Positions 58,581 through 64,000 of a stretch of DNA of 64,000 nucleotides are shown here, piece after piece; the stretch's first letter is position 1, and each line of letters opens with the position of its first letter. Source of the DNA: Plectrocnemia conspersa (lineage: Eukaryota > Arthropoda > Insecta > Trichoptera > Polycentropodidae). Position numbers and translations under genes: made by a program. Under the pieces are notes generated by a model that had not been told where the DNA came from, ran no database searches, and saw only the letters and a program-made list of their open reading frames with translations. The stretch lies in contig VTFK01000174.1 in NCBI GenBank assembly GCA_009617715.1, positions 806,001 through 870,000 on the forward strand, given 5' to 3'.

Positions 58581-58689
58581 ATATAGGGTATATAGGGTTG
58601 TTTTGTATGTTGAGCTGAAAATGTTTACCTTTTGTAATATAATTAAGTATTATATGTATATATATAATTTGTAAAAAGTTAAAGAATCA

Positions 58690-59111
58690 TTTTGAGTCGC
58701 GTCGGAAAGGCGCGCGCGCGACGCCGCTCCCGTTCGGCGGGAGAGCTAAGCGCGCGCTGCGGCAACACCGTGCGGCCGCCCCCCCGCAGCCCGTTCCCCT
58801 CCGCGGCGACGTTGCCTTCGTCTCGTTTACTCCGCGTAAATTTCTTTGCGGATCGGTTCAATGGACTCCGCTGTGGCGTCGCGGAAATAAGGATTCGGCG
58901 GCGTGGCCGCGCGGGGCCGTGGTGCTTCGCGTGGTGTCTGTCCGTGGCGGGGGCGGGGGCGCAGCGCTGCCCCGATCGATCGAGGCGTCGGGGGCCCGAT
59001 GACGAGGCGCAGGCGGAGGCGGTAGGGTCCCCAGCCATGCGAGCGGGACATCGCCCCACACATCGCACGCCCCATGGCGCAGTACACGCAGAGGGCGCAG
59101 CCCATTCACAG
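58690..59111 (+). promoter_or_regulatory. GC/CpG-rich island, candidate first exon of a gene running right
   Basis: About 420 bp of GC- and CpG-rich DNA lies within an AT-rich region. It ends at a good donor (CACAG/GTGAGC, 59112). An ATG in a strong context (CCCCATGG, 59074) begins MAQYTQRAQPIHR up to the donor. Another in-frame possibility starts at 59037. A TATA-like run (TATATGTATATATATAA) lies just upstream at about 58652. No downstream exon was recognised before 64000, so the gene would need an intron longer than 4.9 kb. Long frames on both strands through the island are expected from its GC content and are not evidence by themselves. Confidence 0.45.
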
Positions 59112-62100
59112 GTGAGCTGATGACCGACCTCCGTCCGCGGTCCACGGTCCACGTTGCAGAGGTGCACGTTCCTCTGCCCTCTCGAGCCCTTAATTTACCA
59201 TATACCATATACCAACGAAGGTGCTGTAATCTAAGGCACGCGCTATTTCCCATGCGAGAAACGCACGTAAGTCGTAATGCTGCTAACCGATTTCGTTTCA
59301 ATATGTTTCTCCCTCAGCTTAAAAGTACAAATGTCAACTTTTTATACGCACAGAAATACTACCATATGGATTATGTTCAAACTCATTGAATCCCGTTATT
59401 TAGTGAACAAAAGCAGTTTTAGCTTATCTGTCCCTGTTCAAAATTAATAAGATTATTGTATTATATATTTTGTTTCCGGAAGCATTTGAAGCTAATAGCT
59501 ACTATTGTGTCTATTGCAATAGACAACATCGAAAGTTACTTAATTTAATTAAATAATTGCGAGTGAGTACGCTCAAAGTCCTTTTCCAAAGATTTACTTT
59601 ACAATAATGAAGTATTTATTTAAATGCACATATCTCAAACGTTTCAGTGATTTCATTTCGTTAAATTACATGCATTTTTCTGGCCTAATTCAAGGGGTCC
59701 AAAGCAGTAAAATAGTGCCGTCGCAGTGGGAACGCTCGGTTATGTGTTTATTTTTTTTAAAATATAACAATATCAGAAATGATAATTTTTTTGCACCCTC
59801 CTATTCACCAAAATTCGGTAAGGATTTTGGTCCGAGAGTGAGTTGGCTTTTCGACTTGACCTAATGAAAGCTCTAAACTTATAATTTGTTTTAGAGCTTT
59901 TGGTTGCAACAGCAAATAGACGTTTCATATACATTTTAGAGAAGCAAATAATTTCACTAGTTAAATTATATTTTCGCTAGTATCAATATATATCTACTGG
60001 TAAAAATGTATTTCGATTTCACTGGTTAGTGAAAATAGAACTTCACTGTAACATTTATATACGCATGTAAATTAATAATTATAAGTATGTAAATGTATAA
60101 TATATATTATTATTAAAAAACGGTAAAAATATATATCTACCGGTGAAAATGTATTCTTGTACGATATCACTGAAATTACATATTTTAAAAAATATTTTCG
60201 TGATAGATTCGAGACTGTTTTTTTTTAATTTTCTTTGAGAGATAACCTGAGAATTTCTGGTTTAGAATCAAGGACGTCATTTCAGCTATTTCTAAGAAGG
60301 GGGAGGGGGCAAAAGTTGTCGAATCAGTGGTTGTTTTTTAATATTATAATTTCATTTAGATCCATAGGATTTCATTAAATGACCTTACTTCTCTCAAAAT
60401 AATTCCTTGTTAAATACTCCTAACATTCATTTTCATATAAACTGAAACACTAGCATATGAAAAACATATATTTTATTAAAAAGTCAATCAAATTCATCGT
60501 ATTTTGATATTGTTAGTAAATTTTTTATTTCAGGCTTTTGATTATAATTATGTTTTTTAATACAGATAAAGTAAATTTTTGTACAAAACCGCATGAAGAA
60601 TATTTATATGTTACAGAATATAAACGCGTTCCTCTCAACTTGCTTCACAAATAATGTTTTGATATATTAGTTTAATATATATATTGTAGATATTCACTTC
60701 ATAGTTACTGATCTAGAATGGGTGTTATGTGAAAAAACATTTTACATACATTGAAATACATAAATTTGAAGATAAAAAACATATAATTACAAGCTTTTTT
60801 TTCATTATGTGATACATAGTATACATTTAATTAATAAAAAGTTTGGGTTTTTTCTCTATTTTGCAATCATAGATATTAGGATTTTGCTCTGAAAAATATT
60901 TATTTTGTACTAATAATAATAAAATTTACCAAAAATACACATTTAAAATTTTGTTGATATTAATTCTATGGATTTATTTTAGGATAACCTAATGCTAATG
61001 TCTGTTTTATTTATTGCACTGTACACATTTTAATGTTATTCAATTTTATGTTTTCAAACTATAAATCAAAATAGTATTGAAAGCTTTTTTATATTTTTGT
61101 CAGAAATTGTCGGTAATTTCAGTAAAATTCATTATTTTTCAATACTCTTTTTAACGAAGATATTTTGATAGATTATTATATATTGCGACATTTAATAAAT
61201 TAAAAGTTGTTTTTTACTCTAGATTTTGTAATTATAGATTTAAGTTGAAATGGTTTCTGTGAAAAACAATTACTTATGTAGTCATATAAAATCTACCATA
61301 AATACATGTTTTAAAATTTTGGTTTGATATTAATTCTATGGTTTCTTATTCAAGGATAATTTAAAGCTTTGTCTGTTTTATTTTATTGCATTGTAAAAAT
61401 TCGAATGCTATCCATTTTTATGTTTTCAAACTATATAAATCAAAATAGGATCCTTCATTTTCAATACTCCTTTTACTGAAGTTTTTTTTATATATATTAT
61501 TTGTAGATTTTGTGAAAGAAAGAGTTCTTGCAGAATATCACACAAATTTTGAATGTGCAGTATGTGCAACAGACTAAATCTGAGGCACGCATTTCATATT
61601 ATTTCTGTGACCTATTGATGGAAAAGTATTTCAACTCTATTTAAATCAATATCAAAAACAATGTGAAGTTTCGCTTCAATATTTGTTTGATTACTCACTA
61701 TTTTTTTTCTAAATGGTTGTTAGGAATAAAATCGAAAGTTACGAATATAGAAATCGGATTATTTACTACCGTATCAAACGTATCGTTAGTTTTATTCCCT
61801 ATAACTTGTTTTGACCAAGATAATTTTCATTTATATGTAGTTCCTTTTAAACTACAGATTTCTTATTCATTTTAAAACTAAAAGTTTCTGTATAAAAGTA
61901 TTGATAAAATGTAGCAGATATAATAATTACAAGTTGTATTTGTAACAATGTCAATATGAAAAAAAAACAATGTGAGATTCGTTAAAATGTATTTTGTATA
62001 TATTCACTAATTAATTGATTTTTTAGAAGGATTGAAAGCAAACGTATTATCTGTTTATTGTAGTTAATATTTTTCCAAAACACTACATCATTTTATATAA

Positions 62101-64000
62101 TATAAAATAGTACCATATGAAAAATCAGTTTTAATCAAATATTGCAAACTAGATATACTTTTTATTTACTCAAATTCATTTTAGAAATAAATCAAATCTA
62201 AAAATAGACTCAGAGCAAGCCAAGGACCATAATAAATAAAACAATATAGAAGGATTAATTGTGTAACAACCGTAACTTGAGAACAAATGTTATAATTAAT
62301 GAACTGATATTTATAACGTGAACAATAAATCAAAACCTCCCTGTGTTCTTTCACATACCGGTACCGACCCTCAGGGCGTTTGACCAATCATATGGCAGAA
62401 ATTAAGAGTATGCTTTGAATGAAATTTTTGTGCACTGACTTGATAATACATATAGTGTAAATATTTTGCAACAGATGTGCTAATTAGTATCTATCGTAAA
62501 ATGATTTATATATTTATATAATTTTATATGTGAATAAAATTATTATCATCTCTTTGACAGAAAATGTTTTTGAAGATTTAATTCCAGCGAAATTGCTATA
62601 TAATAATAACAATCTATGTTCAGATTCGCAGTAGATAAAATCAAAACATATTCCATTTTATATATACTGTACAGTACAAAATATCTGGGTTAATTTTAAC
62701 CTCTAGTATCGTTTCCATGTTGTAGAATATAGACTCTTTATAATTATAACATTTTAAGTCAATATCGACGCATGGCACTCGATTTGAGTTGCTTCTGAAT
62801 ATTTGTAACGGTTTCGTATTATCAATACGATATATCTGGTCACCTGACTCCAAATATTGGTCACCCACGTGTGTGATTGCATTACAGTGTATCTAATAAA
62901 TGGCCTTAGGTGATATTGATTTCTTATAAATATAACAGTACTGGAGAACCTGTGAAACATGTGCCATTCGATTTGATTGACTTATGCTAAAAATGTTTCC
63001 TTTTCACTGTTGTACTTTCATAAAACACTGAAGGACCAAGACTCAATTGAATAATATTTGAAGTATTGTTGTACTATCTTTAGAAAAAAACGAGTAGATC
63101 AATATGTAGGTCAGTCGTACACGTTCTAAATAACATTTCTGAATACCTAATGTAATTTCACTATACAGTAGATAGTTTTTGAATATCACTGGATGATTTC
63201 TGAATGTTTTACAACCACCTGGATCGACCGCGTTTGCTATTAAGCGCACCTGTCATTTATCTAGACGCTCAAAGGTTTCCAGGTATTTTTGGTGCTGTAG
63301 TCTTTTCTCTCAAATAAAGGTGCTCTCACATTGAATAGGAACACCTTGAATTTTTCTTTTAAGACCTGAGATTGCACTTTGAAATATCGACCGTAGATTC
63401 ATGCCGTCGGAAAAAAGTACGGTAATGTACTGCTACATTGGTTAAATCATTTATATATTTAAACCATCTGCTTATCTTTTTTACAATTCCTTGGATTTGT
63501 CCTGTTGTCTGGATTCCGCCTATTTTTAAATTTTGTCCGGTCTTTTCAATCAATATTTGGTAAAACGCAAATTGTTGTTAAAAATCACATTCGTGCTAGA
63601 TACTGCAGCGTTTGCCGACGGCAAAAATAAGATACTGTACTAACTGTATTATTTGAAAACGTACCTATTGTGTATTGGCATACCTGTTTTAAAATCAACT
63701 AGATTAGATAGAATGTATCTAAAATAATAATTAACGGTGCACTTGACACACTAGCGTAAGCTTCTTGCGAGGGGACTTTTTTCAGTATGGAATGCGTGAG
63801 TGTTTTATAATAGTCTCGTCGTTCGGAAGGAGTATTGGATGTGAATAACATAGGGGTGCGCGTAATATTAGGATTATTAAATTTATTAGCTGTCTGAGCC
63901 GCTTTTTTTTTGACAATTTTACTTTTTTGGTACTCGTAACGAATGCTGTGTTTGCGTAAACACTTAGCTAGATTGCGTTGTTTAATATTCTAATTAAAAA
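59112..64000. other. Long AT-rich non-coding stretch
   Basis: Contains a fold-back MITE fragment (59698-59822) with its flanking unit to about 59930. A repeated segment around 60120-60185 (ATATATCTACCGG(T/G)(T/G)AAAATG) is shared with 48294-48350. I saw no protein-like frame, tRNA or other RNA gene. The frames at 62641-63553 show no family resemblance that I trust. Confidence 0.45.

Noticed and set aside
58679..59301. Four long frames on both strands (89-162 codons)
   Set aside because: GC-rich DNA has few stops. Composition is Arg/Pro/Ala-biased on both strands and no family resemblance is seen. Only the donor and ATG near 59074 were kept as a hint of a first exon.
62641..63553. Reverse frames with IGGIQTTGQIQGIVKKISRWF and similar
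   Set aside because: No family could be recognised and neighbouring frames do not join. Could be an old element, but I cannot support it.

Overview
The window is AT-rich animal nuclear DNA, almost certainly from an insect. Genes are split by short GT-AG introns and interrupted by piggyBac, pogo/Tigger, hAT-like, LINE and Ty3/Gypsy elements typical of arthropod genomes. I could not fix the order or species from sequence alone.

Five host genes can be built exon by exon. Two tandem SLC13-type (Indy-like) dicarboxylate/citrate transporter genes lie on the + strand: copy A at 1-5571, with its first exon off the window, and copy B at 36168-39329, complete at 566 aa. Copy A carries a 2-nt deletion in its penultimate exon and an extra in-frame 40-codon exon that copy B lacks. 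Next come a chimaerin (SH2-C1-RhoGAP) gene at 40565-44047 (+, 465 aa), an EF-hand rhomboid protease of the rhomboid-4/RHBDL3 type at 45220-50605 (-, 401 aa), and MKS1, a B9-domain ciliary transition-zone protein, at 52692-55118 (+, about 504 aa, with one reading-phase conflict at its fourth intron).

The 30 kb between the two SLC13 copies is a transposon nest. It holds a deleted Tigger (7205-8260), an internally deleted piggyBac gene (8570-10156), a MULE relic (11.4-11.8 kb), a full-length piggyBac ORF that has lost two of three catalytic aspartates (14387-16126), an intact pogo element with terminal repeats (16195-18363) sitting inside a small MITE, a Ty3/Gypsy element (20589-25909), a second Tigger with an open frame (26375-28858), and an unfamiliar DNA element with nested inverted repeats (30332-31923). 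Interleaved are three copies of one C2H2 zinc-finger gene family. One is a large finger array (31991-33984), one a near-identical but fingerless 5' duplicate (10233-10966), and one an older copy (18660-19405).

The right side (55-64 kb) holds a Tc1/mariner-type transposase relic flanked by diverged direct repeats, and a strongly GC-rich island (58690-59112) ending at a good splice donor, which looks like the first exon of a gene running off the right edge. A fold-back MITE family with long inverted arms recurs five times, including in introns of SLC13 copy A and the rhomboid gene. I saw no CRISPR array, rRNA or tRNA gene.
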